Assembly (NCBI GenBank): GCA_030624695.1
Contig: JAUXJP010000005.1
Span: 1-16,132, forward strand
DNA: 16,132 bases
DNA from: Candidatus Dadabacteria bacterium
Lineage (GTDB): Bacteria; Desulfobacterota_D; UBA1144; Nemesobacterales; JAJCZQ01
Reading direction: 5' to 3'
Shown: one piece after another, positions 7,117 through 14,945 of the stretch
Layout: each line of letters opens with the position of its first letter
Numbering within the stretch: position 1 is the stretch's first letter
Made by a program: the position numbers and the translations under genes
Notes under the pieces: generated by a model
Databases searched by the model: none
What the model was told of the DNA's origin: nothing
What the model saw: the letters and a program-made list of their open reading frames with translations, nothing else

Positions 7117-7455
7117 TTATACAATCTCCAGCCGTGTTAACATTCCTATGTAGTTTAGCAGGTTGTCAATTTTTTCAATACGTTCATGGACAAATGATTC
7201 TGAAAGCATCTCACCACAGGAATTACAATTACTGTTTTCCTTTGATTTTACATTGCATTTACTACAAATGAAAACCTTTTCACTATACCAGAACAACAGG
7301 GAGTAAATCGTTTCATTTAGGCCGCTTTTACTAAGAATATCTCCCCATTCTTCTAATGCTTCTGTAATTTTTTCTTTATGTTCGGGTGGAATTTCGCCGA
7401 AGTTTCCTGAATAGACATTATCATTATCTGCATAGATATTGAAGATTTTACTCAT
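7117..7455 (-). CDS. Small four-cysteine (zinc-ribbon-like) protein
   Basis: A 112-aa soluble protein not matching a family I know. The N-terminal half (residues 20-60) is predicted helical. It is followed by a CSKC (64-67) and CNSC (77-80) pair separated by nine residues, a spacing typical of a zinc ribbon or rubredoxin-like knuckle, and then a C-terminal helix. This would bind one zinc ion, for structure or for protein or nucleic acid contact. The start is taken as ATG at 7455, 7 bases after the kinase stop; an in-frame TTG at 7479 would overlap the kinase by 17 bases and has no ribosome site. It lies immediately downstream of the hybrid kinase and is probably expressed with it, so it could be an accessory or output partner; this is inferred from position only. 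Confidence 0.68.
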   Translation of the reverse strand: MSKIFNIYADNDNVYSGNFGEIPPEHKEKITEALEEWGDILSKSGLNETIYSLLFWYSEKVFICSKCNVKSKENSNCNSCGEMLSESFVHERIEKIDNLLNYIGMLTRLEIV

Positions 7456-7462
7456 TAAAGAA

Positions 7463-9382
7463 TTAGTTGTATTGACCAATTGCAGTTGAAACTACATTTC
7501 TGATCTGGTCAAATGTAAAGGGTTTTTGTAAAAAAGAAGTTGCACCTTCTACCACGGCTGATTCAGCAACAGAGGAATTTACACTACCTGTAATCAGTAT
7601 AAGAGAAGTATGCGGATTATGTCCCCTTATACGTTTTATTACCTCAAGCCCCGAGCATCCGGGAAGCATGTAGTCAACAAATGCAATATCAAAATGGTGT
7701 TCCTTAAATTTTTCAATTGCCTCTTCACCATTATTTAATACAGTAACATTATGGCCCTGGTCTTTAAGAGAATCCCTGATTAGATCTCCGATATAAAGCT
7801 CATCATCAACTACAAGAATGTTTGCTTTTCGGGCTGATTCAATCTGTTCTTTTTTATCCATATCCATGATCTGGGGGACATTGCCATTTGCAAATGGCTG
7901 GTCAAAAGGAATCCAGATTGTAAAGGTGGTCCCTTTACCTATTTCACTGTCTACATCAATACTGCCGCCGTGCCTTTCTATAATTGCGTAAGTAATCGGC
8001 AGGCCAAGCCCTGTCCCGGGCTCTTTACTGTTTCTGTCTTTTGTTGTAAAAAATGGCTCAAATATTTTAGGTATATTCTCACGTGGTATACCAATGCCAG
8101 TGTCTGAAATATCCATTTTTACAAATCCATCAACTGCTTCTGTTGTAACACCTATAACTTTGTCTTCATATGATAGTTCTAAATTTTCGTCAATTGCGTG
8201 TTTAGCGTTAATCACCATATTGAGAACTACCTGCTGTATCTCATTTTGATTTACTTTTACAGGGGGTGTCTTGCCAAAATGTTTGATAATTTTAACACCT
8301 TCTTTGCTGAGAGTATTATTAACAAGTGATAGTGAATCATCTATTAATTCATCAATATTGCTAAGTATATATTTTTCATCTTTTTGTCTTGAGAATGCAA
8401 GCAATTTCCTCACAACCTCTATCGCCCTGTTTGATGCTTTTTCCACAACATTAAGATCTTCACGGATTTTCTCAACATCATTTCTCGACATGGCGAGACT
8501 CGTGTACCCGACTATACCGGATAATACATTGTTAAATTCATGTGCTACACCTGCTGCCAACTGGCCAACTGCAGACATCTTTGCTGATTGAAGCAGCTGG
8601 ATTTCAAGTTTTTTCTTTTCTGTTATATCATCTGTAATTACTATCACACCAAATGATTCCTTTGTATCAAAATCAACAAGTTGAGACAAACTTATTTCCA
8701 GGTGTTTTTCTCCATACTTAACTTCATGTTTTGTTATATATGAAGAGTTTTTTAAAATTTTAGGAATTATAGTTTCAAAATTGATACCGCCAATCAGTTC
8801 GTCGAGTTTTTTACCTACACAGTCCTTTTCATATATTTCTATAGTTTTTGGATTTACGGTTTTTATAATTAATTCATTATCAGTAGTAACAATGCTTTCA
8901 TTTGCACTATGCAAAATATTTAGTAGTTCCCTTGTTCTTTCACTAACTTTGATTTCAAGGTTGGAGTTTACTTCCTGAAGTTCCTTAACAAGTTTTTTGT
9001 TTGAAGAAAGCAGATTGAATCTTTCTATGGACTGAGAAACAATTCTTTTTAATTTATTAAAATCAAGCGGTTTTGTAAGGTAATCAAATGCTCCCTGCTT
9101 TACAGCTTCAACAGCAGTCTCAAGTGTAGCAAATCCCGTCATTAATATAACGGGAATATCAGAATTGATTTCTCTAACATGCGTAAGAAGGTCGATACCG
9201 CTTTTTTCCGGCATACGGATATCAGTTATCACAACATCAAACTTCTCTCCGTCCAGCAACTGGGATGCATTAAAATAGTTGATTGCAGTCTTAACTTCAT
9301 AACCTTCCTTGCCCAGGATATCACTAATTATTCTGAGGATTAAAAGCTCATCATCAACTATTAAGATTTTCTTTTTGTTCAT
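7463..9382 (-). CDS. Soluble hybrid histidine kinase, REC-PAS-HisKA-HATPase-REC
   Basis: A 639-aa cytoplasmic signalling protein with receiver domains at both ends. REC1 (residues 4-120) has the acidic pair Asp10-Asp11, phospho-acceptor Asp54 in ITDIRMPEKSG and Lys104. A coiled coil (about 125-155) leads to a PAS-like domain (155-255). The dimerisation helix holds His281 in GVAHEFNNVLSG, and the ATPase domain shows N-box VINAKHA, G1 DTGIGIP (427-433), F-box FEPFFTTK and G2 GTGLGL (456-461). REC2 (521-636) has Asp526-Asp527, Asp570 in FVDYMLPG and Lys620. No transmembrane segment or DNA-binding output is present. ATG at 9382 has GGAG 9 nt upstream and overlaps the upstream kinase by 29 bases. 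REC1 is placed to accept phosphate from that membrane kinase, making a relay plausible. Confidence 0.94.
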   Translation of the reverse strand: MNKKKILIVDDELLILRIISDILGKEGYEVKTAINYFNASQLLDGEKFDVVITDIRMPEKSGIDLLTHVREINSDIPVILMTGFATLETAVEAVKQGAFDYLTKPLDFNKLKRIVSQSIERFNLLSSNKKLVKELQEVNSNLEIKVSERTRELLNILHSANESIVTTDNELIIKTVNPKTIEIYEKDCVGKKLDELIGGINFETIIPKILKNSSYITKHEVKYGEKHLEISLSQLVDFDTKESFGVIVITDDITEKKKLEIQLLQSAKMSAVGQLAAGVAHEFNNVLSGIVGYTSLAMSRNDVEKIREDLNVVEKASNRAIEVVRKLLAFSRQKDEKYILSNIDELIDDSLSLVNNTLSKEGVKIIKHFGKTPPVKVNQNEIQQVVLNMVINAKHAIDENLELSYEDKVIGVTTEAVDGFVKMDISDTGIGIPRENIPKIFEPFFTTKDRNSKEPGTGLGLPITYAIIERHGGSIDVDSEIGKGTTFTIWIPFDQPFANGNVPQIMDMDKKEQIESARKANILVVDDELYIGDLIRDSLKDQGHNVTVLNNGEEAIEKFKEHHFDIAFVDYMLPGCSGLEVIKRIRGHNPHTSLILITGSVNSSVAESAVVEGATSFLQKPFTFDQIRNVVSTAIGQYN

Positions 9383-11924
9383 TAATCACTTCTCCACTAA
9401 ACCGGTTGACCACGGGTAATTCAACCATAAAGCTTGTACCAATTCCTACCTCGCTCGTTACAAGCATACTTCCACTATGGGCTTCTACAATTTTATAACT
9501 AACTGAAAGCCCAAGTCCAGTGCCATCAGGCTTGTTTGTATAAAACGGATCGAATATGCTGGAGAGATCCTTTTCCTTAATACCACACCCGTTGTCCATT
9601 ACTTTTAAATAAAGATGATCCAGATAATTAATGCCAGGTTTAGTATAAATCCCTGTCTCGACCACTATTTCTCCATCACCCTTCATATCGGGTATAGAAT
9701 TTATAGCCTGTACAGAGTTCATTAATAAATTTATTACAACCTGCCATAATTGATTAGAATCTCCTTTAAGTGTTGGCAAATTCTCCTCTAAATTCTTTTT
9801 TATTTTAATATTACTGTCAGTTAACTGTTTCCTGGATAATATTAATACATTTTCTACAACGTTGTTAACGTTTATGTTTTCAATATTAGTTTCCTGAAAC
9901 TTAGAAAAATCCAGCAGGGAATCAATTAACCTGTTTGTACGAACAACTTCATTTTGAATATATTCGAGATATTCCTGTGCAACAACGTTCTCACTGCCGT
10001 TGGTAATCAACGAAGAGAGATAATATCGTGCTCCTTCAATAATATTGAGAGGGTTCCTGATTTCATGGGCAATTCCTGAAGCAAGGTGACCTATTGCAGA
10101 CATTTTTTCCGATTGAATCAGCTGGGCCTGTACATTTTTTAGCTGTTTGTTTTTTTCTTCAACCTCATTGGCGTAGCCCTGAATAAGTTCAAAGGAGAAC
10201 GAGTTTTCAAGAGATATAGCAACCTGGTTACTTATTGTCCTGATAAAATTAATATCCTCGGTTGTAAACATCTGCCCTGACTTTTTATTTGAAAGCAGCA
10301 GTATTCCTAACAAATCAGATTTAAAAAATAATGGTACTATTAAAGAAGATTTAAAATCAGCATAAGTTTTTAATAAATCTATTCTTTTTTGGGCATATTG
10401 ATTTTCAGAAATTACATCTTCCACAAAAATTTCCTTCATATTTTTGTATAAGAATTCGACCAATGGATTAGAGCCATCAAATATTTTGAATTTAACCTGT
10501 TCATTATTAAAATTCTCTCTAGGTATTGAAGAAGTTAACTCGAAAGATCCCGTATCCTTGTCAATTACGAATAAATACCCTTTCTCTACAAACAGGGTTT
10601 TATTGACTATGTACATCAATTCATTTGAAATTTCACTTATGCTCAATAACGATGATAATTTGTCACTAAATTCTGTAATTGTCGTGGCATAATCATATTT
10701 TTTTCTGAAAAATAATGTATCAACAAACCGCTGGATCAAGTTTTGAAGGGGATTAATTATCAAAATAACCCCAATACTTAAAAGCAATAGATACACAGGG
10801 TTCTTCCATAAATTTTCAGTTGAAACCTTCAGGTTTAATAAAAACAGGGGTAAAATAAATAAAGACGCTACAACACCGCTGGAAAGACCATATACCAAGG
10901 CTTTTTGAACTAATTCCTGAATATCAAATAGTTTGTGTTTTACAATAGCATAAGCGATTGATATTGGAAAGATTAAAACAAAACCTACCAGAGAATTCAG
11001 ATTAGAGATTTTGAAAAATACCATTAACATTGCAACTAACGCAGGTACGCAAAAACCAAAAAATGAGCCGATAAGTACAATCTTCGATCTTTGTTTATCT
11101 ATTGGTTTTATTGAATAGAGATAACTAAAAAGGGTGTTTATTGTAATAATAAAACCGCCAATAAAAATATAGACCCATATAGACTTCTCAACTCTTGTCC
11201 ACAACACAGGGTTGCTAAACTTAGTAAACATCAATATCGCTAAAATTAAAGAAACTGCATAAGGAACTAAAATTAAATAAGGTTTATCCTTTATAATTTT
11301 TTTTCTATTTGGAAATACAAATGACAGATGTGTCCCCAATGTAGGCCAAAAGATTAAGCCTAAAAAGGGGATGTTATATAATGTATGAGTAGAATGGGTC
11401 TCAAAAATTGAGACAAACCAGAAACCACCAAAGAAACACATTAATAGAAATACTTTACCGGCTATTAGTTTAGGGTTATTAAAGTATACAAAAAACCCCA
11501 ATATAATAAGAACTATCCCTACAAAGGCTACTTGAAAGTAAATAATTAGAAAATCATTTAAATTAAACTCCATAGTAGGCACAGTCAGTGTAACTAATTC
11601 ATTATTCCTCAAGACCTTATAACTAACATCAGTACCAAGAGGTAACTCTCTGATTAAACTGTATAATTCTTGTGCAGATTGAACGGGATGGTCCTGAACT
11701 GTTTTAATAATATCATATGATTCTATACCACTGCCAACACCGGTCCACCCGCCCCTTGTTACCTCACTTACTACCAAATTATTGTATGAGATAAAACCCG
11801 GGAACGGCTTATCTAAAAAGCCCTTTGCAACATAAAAGGAATAAATACTTATGCAAACGGCTACAATCAATAAAAAATATGCTAATAATTTAAAAGTGCT
11901 GTCTTTATTTGACTCAAAAAACAT
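9354..11924 (-). CDS. Membrane histidine kinase with PDZ sensor, multi-TM, GAF and kinase core
   Basis: An 856-aa sensor kinase. A first membrane helix (about 12-32) is followed by a PDZ-like domain (about 40-120) with the usual GxxxxDIIKTVxxxPV turn and a closing basic-strand R-N-N-E-L-V-T-L. It should therefore face the periplasm. Eight to nine hydrophobic segments (about 125-392) follow, with the IVKHKLFDIQELV stretch seen in related multi-TM kinases. A GAF domain (about 410-575), coiled coil (580-605), HisKA with His620 in GIAHEIRNPLN, and HATPase with N-box LLMNSVQA, G1 DNGCGI (777-782) and G2 GTGLGL (801-806) complete the chain. The signal is unknown; a PDZ sensor suggests exposed peptide C-termini or envelope stress. 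It overlaps the hybrid kinase gene by 29 bases. The start ATG has only a weak AAGA upstream. Confidence 0.93.
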   Translation of the reverse strand: MFFESNKDSTFKLLAYFLLIVAVCISIYSFYVAKGFLDKPFPGFISYNNLVVSEVTRGGWTGVGSGIESYDIIKTVQDHPVQSAQELYSLIRELPLGTDVSYKVLRNNELVTLTVPTMEFNLNDFLIIYFQVAFVGIVLIILGFFVYFNNPKLIAGKVFLLMCFFGGFWFVSIFETHSTHTLYNIPFLGLIFWPTLGTHLSFVFPNRKKIIKDKPYLILVPYAVSLILAILMFTKFSNPVLWTRVEKSIWVYIFIGGFIITINTLFSYLYSIKPIDKQRSKIVLIGSFFGFCVPALVAMLMVFFKISNLNSLVGFVLIFPISIAYAIVKHKLFDIQELVQKALVYGLSSGVVASLFILPLFLLNLKVSTENLWKNPVYLLLLSIGVILIINPLQNLIQRFVDTLFFRKKYDYATTITEFSDKLSSLLSISEISNELMYIVNKTLFVEKGYLFVIDKDTGSFELTSSIPRENFNNEQVKFKIFDGSNPLVEFLYKNMKEIFVEDVISENQYAQKRIDLLKTYADFKSSLIVPLFFKSDLLGILLLSNKKSGQMFTTEDINFIRTISNQVAISLENSFSFELIQGYANEVEEKNKQLKNVQAQLIQSEKMSAIGHLASGIAHEIRNPLNIIEGARYYLSSLITNGSENVVAQEYLEYIQNEVVRTNRLIDSLLDFSKFQETNIENINVNNVVENVLILSRKQLTDSNIKIKKNLEENLPTLKGDSNQLWQVVINLLMNSVQAINSIPDMKGDGEIVVETGIYTKPGINYLDHLYLKVMDNGCGIKEKDLSSIFDPFYTNKPDGTGLGLSVSYKIVEAHSGSMLVTSEVGIGTSFMVELPVVNRFSGEVINEQKENLNS

Positions 11925-11976
11925 ATTTATCTTAGCCCAGAATACTTAAATTAAATTTTTAACTTTGAAGTGTAAT

Positions 11977-12001
11977 ATTATAACATCATAATATTATTAT
12001 G
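11977..12001 (-). promoter_or_regulatory. Candidate -10 box and AT-rich palindrome upstream of the kinase operon
   Basis: Minus strand TATAAT (11977-11982) lies about 53 bases before the kinase ATG. No recognisable -35 sits at normal spacing. Instead the space upstream holds a 15-bp palindrome, CATAATA-T-TATTATG on the plus strand (11987-12001), where an activator or repressor could bind. In such AT-rich DNA both may be chance. Confidence 0.28.
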
Positions 12002-12045
12002 CTTTTAGGAACTTAAAATCCATATCTGCATAAATATCTTTATTT

Positions 12046-12753
12046 TTACAGTTTTTCTGCTGTGTTTAATATCCCAAGACTGGCAAAAACTTTTGTAGGG
12101 GGTGAAATATTATTAAACCCTGCCAGGATGAGCAGCTTCTGCTGATCATTAGTCTCAAAGAAATTAAAGCCCTGATTAGAGTTTTTTTGTATATAGCTAC
12201 CGTAGTAAAACATTTTAACAGTGGGAATAATCAGGCTAATAATACTGATTATTGTTTTTAATTGCCCATATTTAATAGAAAATTTTCTGATATGATTAAA
12301 GTAGATTTTGTAGGGCTTAAAATCCCCTGTTAGATTTGTTATAACAACTTTTCCACCCGGCTTTAAGACCCTGTAGAATTCTTTAAAAACAGAAGTCAGG
12401 TTCTCACTTGGGAGCAAATACAAAGTGTTGCATGAAACAACTTTATCAAATGAACAATCTTTAAAAGGCAGATTTATGTTTAAATCATTCTGCAGAAGTT
12501 TTATTCCAGGGCTCTTGGATCTTCCGATTCTCAAACCCTCCAGGGAATAATCTGTTCCAATTACATCAGCACCCAGTTTTTCAAGACGGACAGATAAATT
12601 AGATGTTCCGCAGCCGGCATCAAGAACACGGTCTCCTTTTTTTATTTCAAGCTTAGTGCAAAGAACCTCAATTAATTCATTGTATGGAATAACTTTGTTT
12701 AATACATCATAGGTTTTAAAATATTTTGCCCAGAAAGATTTTGACAGGACCAT
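12046..12753 (-). CDS. Class I SAM-dependent methyltransferase (UbiE/methyltransferase-11 type)
   Basis: A 235-aa methyltransferase with a single Rossmann-like domain. Motif I is RVLDAGCGTSNLS (42-54), the acidic ribose-binding residue is Asp68 in IGTDYS, motif II/post-I is LPFKDCSFDKVVSCNTLYLL, and motif III is VLKPGGKVVITNL. The C-terminal region contains a hydrophobic stretch (IISIISLIIPTVKMF) that may contact a membrane or lipid substrate. ATG at 12753 is taken as start because family members open with a short helix such as SKSFWAKYF; an upstream in-frame TTG (12777) is possible. Neither has a clear ribosome site. The substrate cannot be read; lipids, quinones or small molecules are all possible. 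It ends 121 bases before the kinase operon and diverges from a lipoprotein gene. Confidence 0.87.
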   Translation of the reverse strand: MVLSKSFWAKYFKTYDVLNKVIPYNELIEVLCTKLEIKKGDRVLDAGCGTSNLSVRLEKLGADVIGTDYSLEGLRIGRSKSPGIKLLQNDLNINLPFKDCSFDKVVSCNTLYLLPSENLTSVFKEFYRVLKPGGKVVITNLTGDFKPYKIYFNHIRKFSIKYGQLKTIISIISLIIPTVKMFYYGSYIQKNSNQGFNFFETNDQQKLLILAGFNNISPPTKVFASLGILNTAEKL

Positions 12754-12770
12754 ACATAAAATATAAAGGG

Positions 12771-12798
12771 TTTTCAAATATATAAAACGGTTTATAAT
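12771..12798 (+). promoter_or_regulatory. Probable promoter of the small lipoprotein gene
   Basis: Plus strand -35 TTTTCA (12771-12776, 4 of 6 to consensus), a 16-bp spacer and a perfect -10 TATAAT (12793-12798). Transcription would begin near 12805, about 35 bases before the ATG at 12840. The region also lies between divergent genes. Confidence 0.42.
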
Positions 12799-12826
12799 TT
12801 TATTAGAGATAACTTCTAAGTTAGAT

Positions 12827-12832
12827 GGGGGA
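12827..12832 (+). promoter_or_regulatory. Ribosome binding site fixing the lipoprotein start
   Basis: GGGGGA lies 7 nt before ATG at 12840. The longer in-frame reading from ATG 12825 would place this purine run inside the coding sequence, so the inner ATG is preferred. Confidence 0.6.
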
Positions 12833-12839
12833 AAATTTA

Positions 12840-13256
12840 ATGTTTAATAATGTTAGTATAATTTTATACATTTTTTTAATTATATTGTGTATTTCATGTG
12901 CACCAAAATCAACTGATCTTTCAAAGGCTCTGGTAACAGCAAACAGTATATATGATGACCTTTACCCCCAGGTTGAGGCTGCTTTAGTATCAAGTCGCTC
13001 AAATAAAAAAAGAATGCAGTCTTTACTTCTAATACAATCAAAGCTTAATGATTACACAATAGCATATAATGAACTGCAAAAGTCTCTGGCAGTGTGGAAT
13101 GAAAATAATTCCCCTCCGGAAAATACCAGAAAATATTATGAAGAAATGAAGGAATCACTTTCAGAAGCTGTTACTATTGCATATACGGTCGATATATATA
13201 TTGCTCAATGTTCTGGAAATACAACTTTGAGAGGAAGAGCCAGCAACTGCAATTAA
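12840..13256 (+). CDS. Small putative lipoprotein, unknown function
   Basis: A 138-aa secreted protein of no family I know. The first 19 residues are strongly hydrophobic and end in LCISC, with Cys20 as the likely lipidated residue. The lipobox is imperfect at -3 (Cys instead of Leu) but has Ser at -1. The mature part is almost entirely helical and polar, rich in Lys, Glu, Asn and Ser, with two further cysteines near the C-terminus (in AQCSG and SNC) that could form a disulphide. It would sit in the periplasm on an envelope membrane. It has its own promoter and stands alone on the plus strand between divergent and convergent neighbours, 12 bases from the tail of the PilZ-synthase gene. Confidence 0.72.
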   Translation: MFNNVSIILYIFLIILCISCAPKSTDLSKALVTANSIYDDLYPQVEAALVSSRSNKKRMQSLLLIQSKLNDYTIAYNELQKSLAVWNENNSPPENTRKYYEEMKESLSEAVTIAYTVDIYIAQCSGNTTLRGRASNCN

Positions 13257-13268
13257 GAATTAATATTT

Positions 13269-14849
13269 TTAATACTTATCCAGGGCGTCATGTATAACGC
13301 TGACAACTTCATCAAGGTCTGATTTTTTATGCATTGCTGTGACCCTCATCCTTATACGGGTTTTATCATTGGGAACAGCGGGATAGGGTATAGTATCAAC
13401 GTAAACCCCCTGCTCATGAATGTACTTGCTTACTTTTTTTAGCCTTAATTCCTCACCGACTGTAACCGAAAAAATTGGAGTCTCACTGTGATTAAATTCT
13501 ACCCCTGAAATTGTAAGTTTCTCTTTGAAATAATTTGTATTTTTCCAAAGTTGTTTGATCAACTTGGGTTCGGTTTCTATAATTCCCAAAGCAGCCAACG
13601 CAGATGCAGCAATTGGAGGAGGAAGGTTAACAGCATAGAAATATGGTTTGGAGAAATATCTGAGATAATGTATAACCTCTTTGGATGAAGCAACAAAACC
13701 CCCCAGACAACCTAATGATTTACTTAAAGAACCCATAACAATATCCACTTGGTCATCAAGGCCGAAATGGTTTACTGTTCCTTGTCCATTTTTGCCCATA
13801 ACACCAATCCCATGTGCATCATCAACCATAATTCTCGCCCCAAATTCCTTAGCAATTCCCAGTATATCGGGCAAAGGGACTAAATCACCATCCATACTGT
13901 AAACACCTTCAACAACTATCAATTTACCCTTAAATTTATCCTGATATTTGCTTAATAACATACTCAGATTACGGATATCGGAGTGCTTAAAAATCCTAAA
14001 AGAACCACCGCTTAACTTACATCCGTCGAGAACACTTGCGTGGATTGCAGAATCAAAAATTGTTAAATCATCTTTATCCACGAGGGCTGATATACATCCC
14101 ATATTTGCCATGTACCCGGTGGGGAAAATAATAACTTCTTCAAAATTAAGAAATTTAGCTAACTTTTCTTCCAACTCATAGTGCAGGTCGGAAGTTCCGG
14201 CTAGAAGCGGTGCAGAGGATGAGCCCATACCGTATTTTTCAGTAGCTATTTTTGTAGCATCTTTAACCTTGGGATGATTAATTAGGCCTAGGTAATCACT
14301 GCTGCCCATCATAATTATTTCCTTTACCTTATTAGTCTTCTGATCCAGGACATTAACCCTGTTTTTTACTGATGACAGAAGCATTGTCCTGTAACGATTG
14401 TACCCCTTCGCTTCCATGTCTTTAAGATAACTAAAGGCAGATTCAGTTTTGAAAAAGAGGTCATCACTTGGAATATTAAAGAAATCCCCTAAATTATATT
14501 CATCTGAATTAACCCAATTTTTATTTATTAATTCTAGTAGTCTGGACTTATAAACCTCATAAATGTGTATAAATTCAATTCCCATACCCTTTCCCTGATG
14601 AGAATCATTTGCAAAACTTATGTTATTTCTTTTTACTTCACCCAAGGCTTTTATAATTGAGTTATTCTTTGATGAATTTAGTTCAAGCAAAATCTTGGCT
14701 CCAACGGGTAATTCTCTTTCTGATAGTACAAAAACTCCGAAGAGGCTTATATCCATTGATTTACCAAGATATCCTCCCACAGTTCTTGAATAAACTTCTA
14801 TGCCTTCCAGTTTTTTTCTTTCGCTTTTTCTTCTATTGACTAAATTCAA
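13269..14849 (-). CDS. PilZ domain fused to PLP alpha-oxoamine synthase (AONS/Spt-like)
   Basis: A 526-aa fusion. Residues 1-118 form a PilZ c-di-GMP-binding domain: RKSER (7-11) is the RxxxR motif, DISLFG (33-38) the DxSxxG motif, and KGMGIEF (87-93) a typical closing strand. Residues 125-526 are a complete fold-type I alpha-oxoamine synthase, which condenses an amino acid with an acyl-CoA or acyl-ACP and releases CO2. Evidence for this is MMGSSDYLGL (180-189), GMGSSSAPLLAGTSDLHYELE (by position 207-227), His270 in IHASVLDG that stacks on PLP, VDDAHGIGVMG (342-352), and PLP lysine Lys377 in MGSLSKSLG. Members include BioF, KBL, serine palmitoyltransferase and CqsA; the product here cannot be decided, and there are no biotin genes nearby. 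The start is TTG at 14849 with GAGGT 9 nt upstream. It lies 96 bases after aroC. Confidence 0.92.
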   Translation of the reverse strand: MNLVNRRKSERKKLEGIEVYSRTVGGYLGKSMDISLFGVFVLSERELPVGAKILLELNSSKNNSIIKALGEVKRNNISFANDSHQGKGMGIEFIHIYEVYKSRLLELINKNWVNSDEYNLGDFFNIPSDDLFFKTESAFSYLKDMEAKGYNRYRTMLLSSVKNRVNVLDQKTNKVKEIIMMGSSDYLGLINHPKVKDATKIATEKYGMGSSSAPLLAGTSDLHYELEEKLAKFLNFEEVIIFPTGYMANMGCISALVDKDDLTIFDSAIHASVLDGCKLSGGSFRIFKHSDIRNLSMLLSKYQDKFKGKLIVVEGVYSMDGDLVPLPDILGIAKEFGARIMVDDAHGIGVMGKNGQGTVNHFGLDDQVDIVMGSLSKSLGCLGGFVASSKEVIHYLRYFSKPYFYAVNLPPPIAASALAALGIIETEPKLIKQLWKNTNYFKEKLTISGVEFNHSETPIFSVTVGEELRLKKVSKYIHEQGVYVDTIPYPAVPNDKTRIRMRVTAMHKKSDLDEVVSVIHDALDKY

Positions 14850-14858
14850 GCTATAATT

Positions 14859-14863
14859 ACCTC
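14859..14863 (-). promoter_or_regulatory. Ribosome binding site fixing the PilZ-synthase TTG start
   Basis: GAGGT on the minus strand 9 nt before TTG at 14849. The next in-frame ATG is at codon 32, inside the PilZ domain and past the RxxxR motif, so it would destroy the domain. The TTG is therefore the real start. Confidence 0.7.
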
Positions 14864-14897
14864 AAATGCATCTTGGTGGAGAATTTCAGTTCAGATG

Positions 14898-14915
14898 ATC
14901 CTAATTAATCAGGAT
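14898..14915. repeat. 18-bp imperfect palindrome between aroC and the PilZ-synthase
   Basis: ATCCTAATTAATCAGGAT pairs with itself except for one mismatched position per arm. As RNA the hairpin would be weak and has no U-run, so it is a poor terminator. It could be an operator in the leader of the PilZ-synthase gene, about 50 bases before its start. Confidence 0.35.
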
Positions 14916-14945
14916 AAATACTAATTTTAATTTATAAAGCAATAT

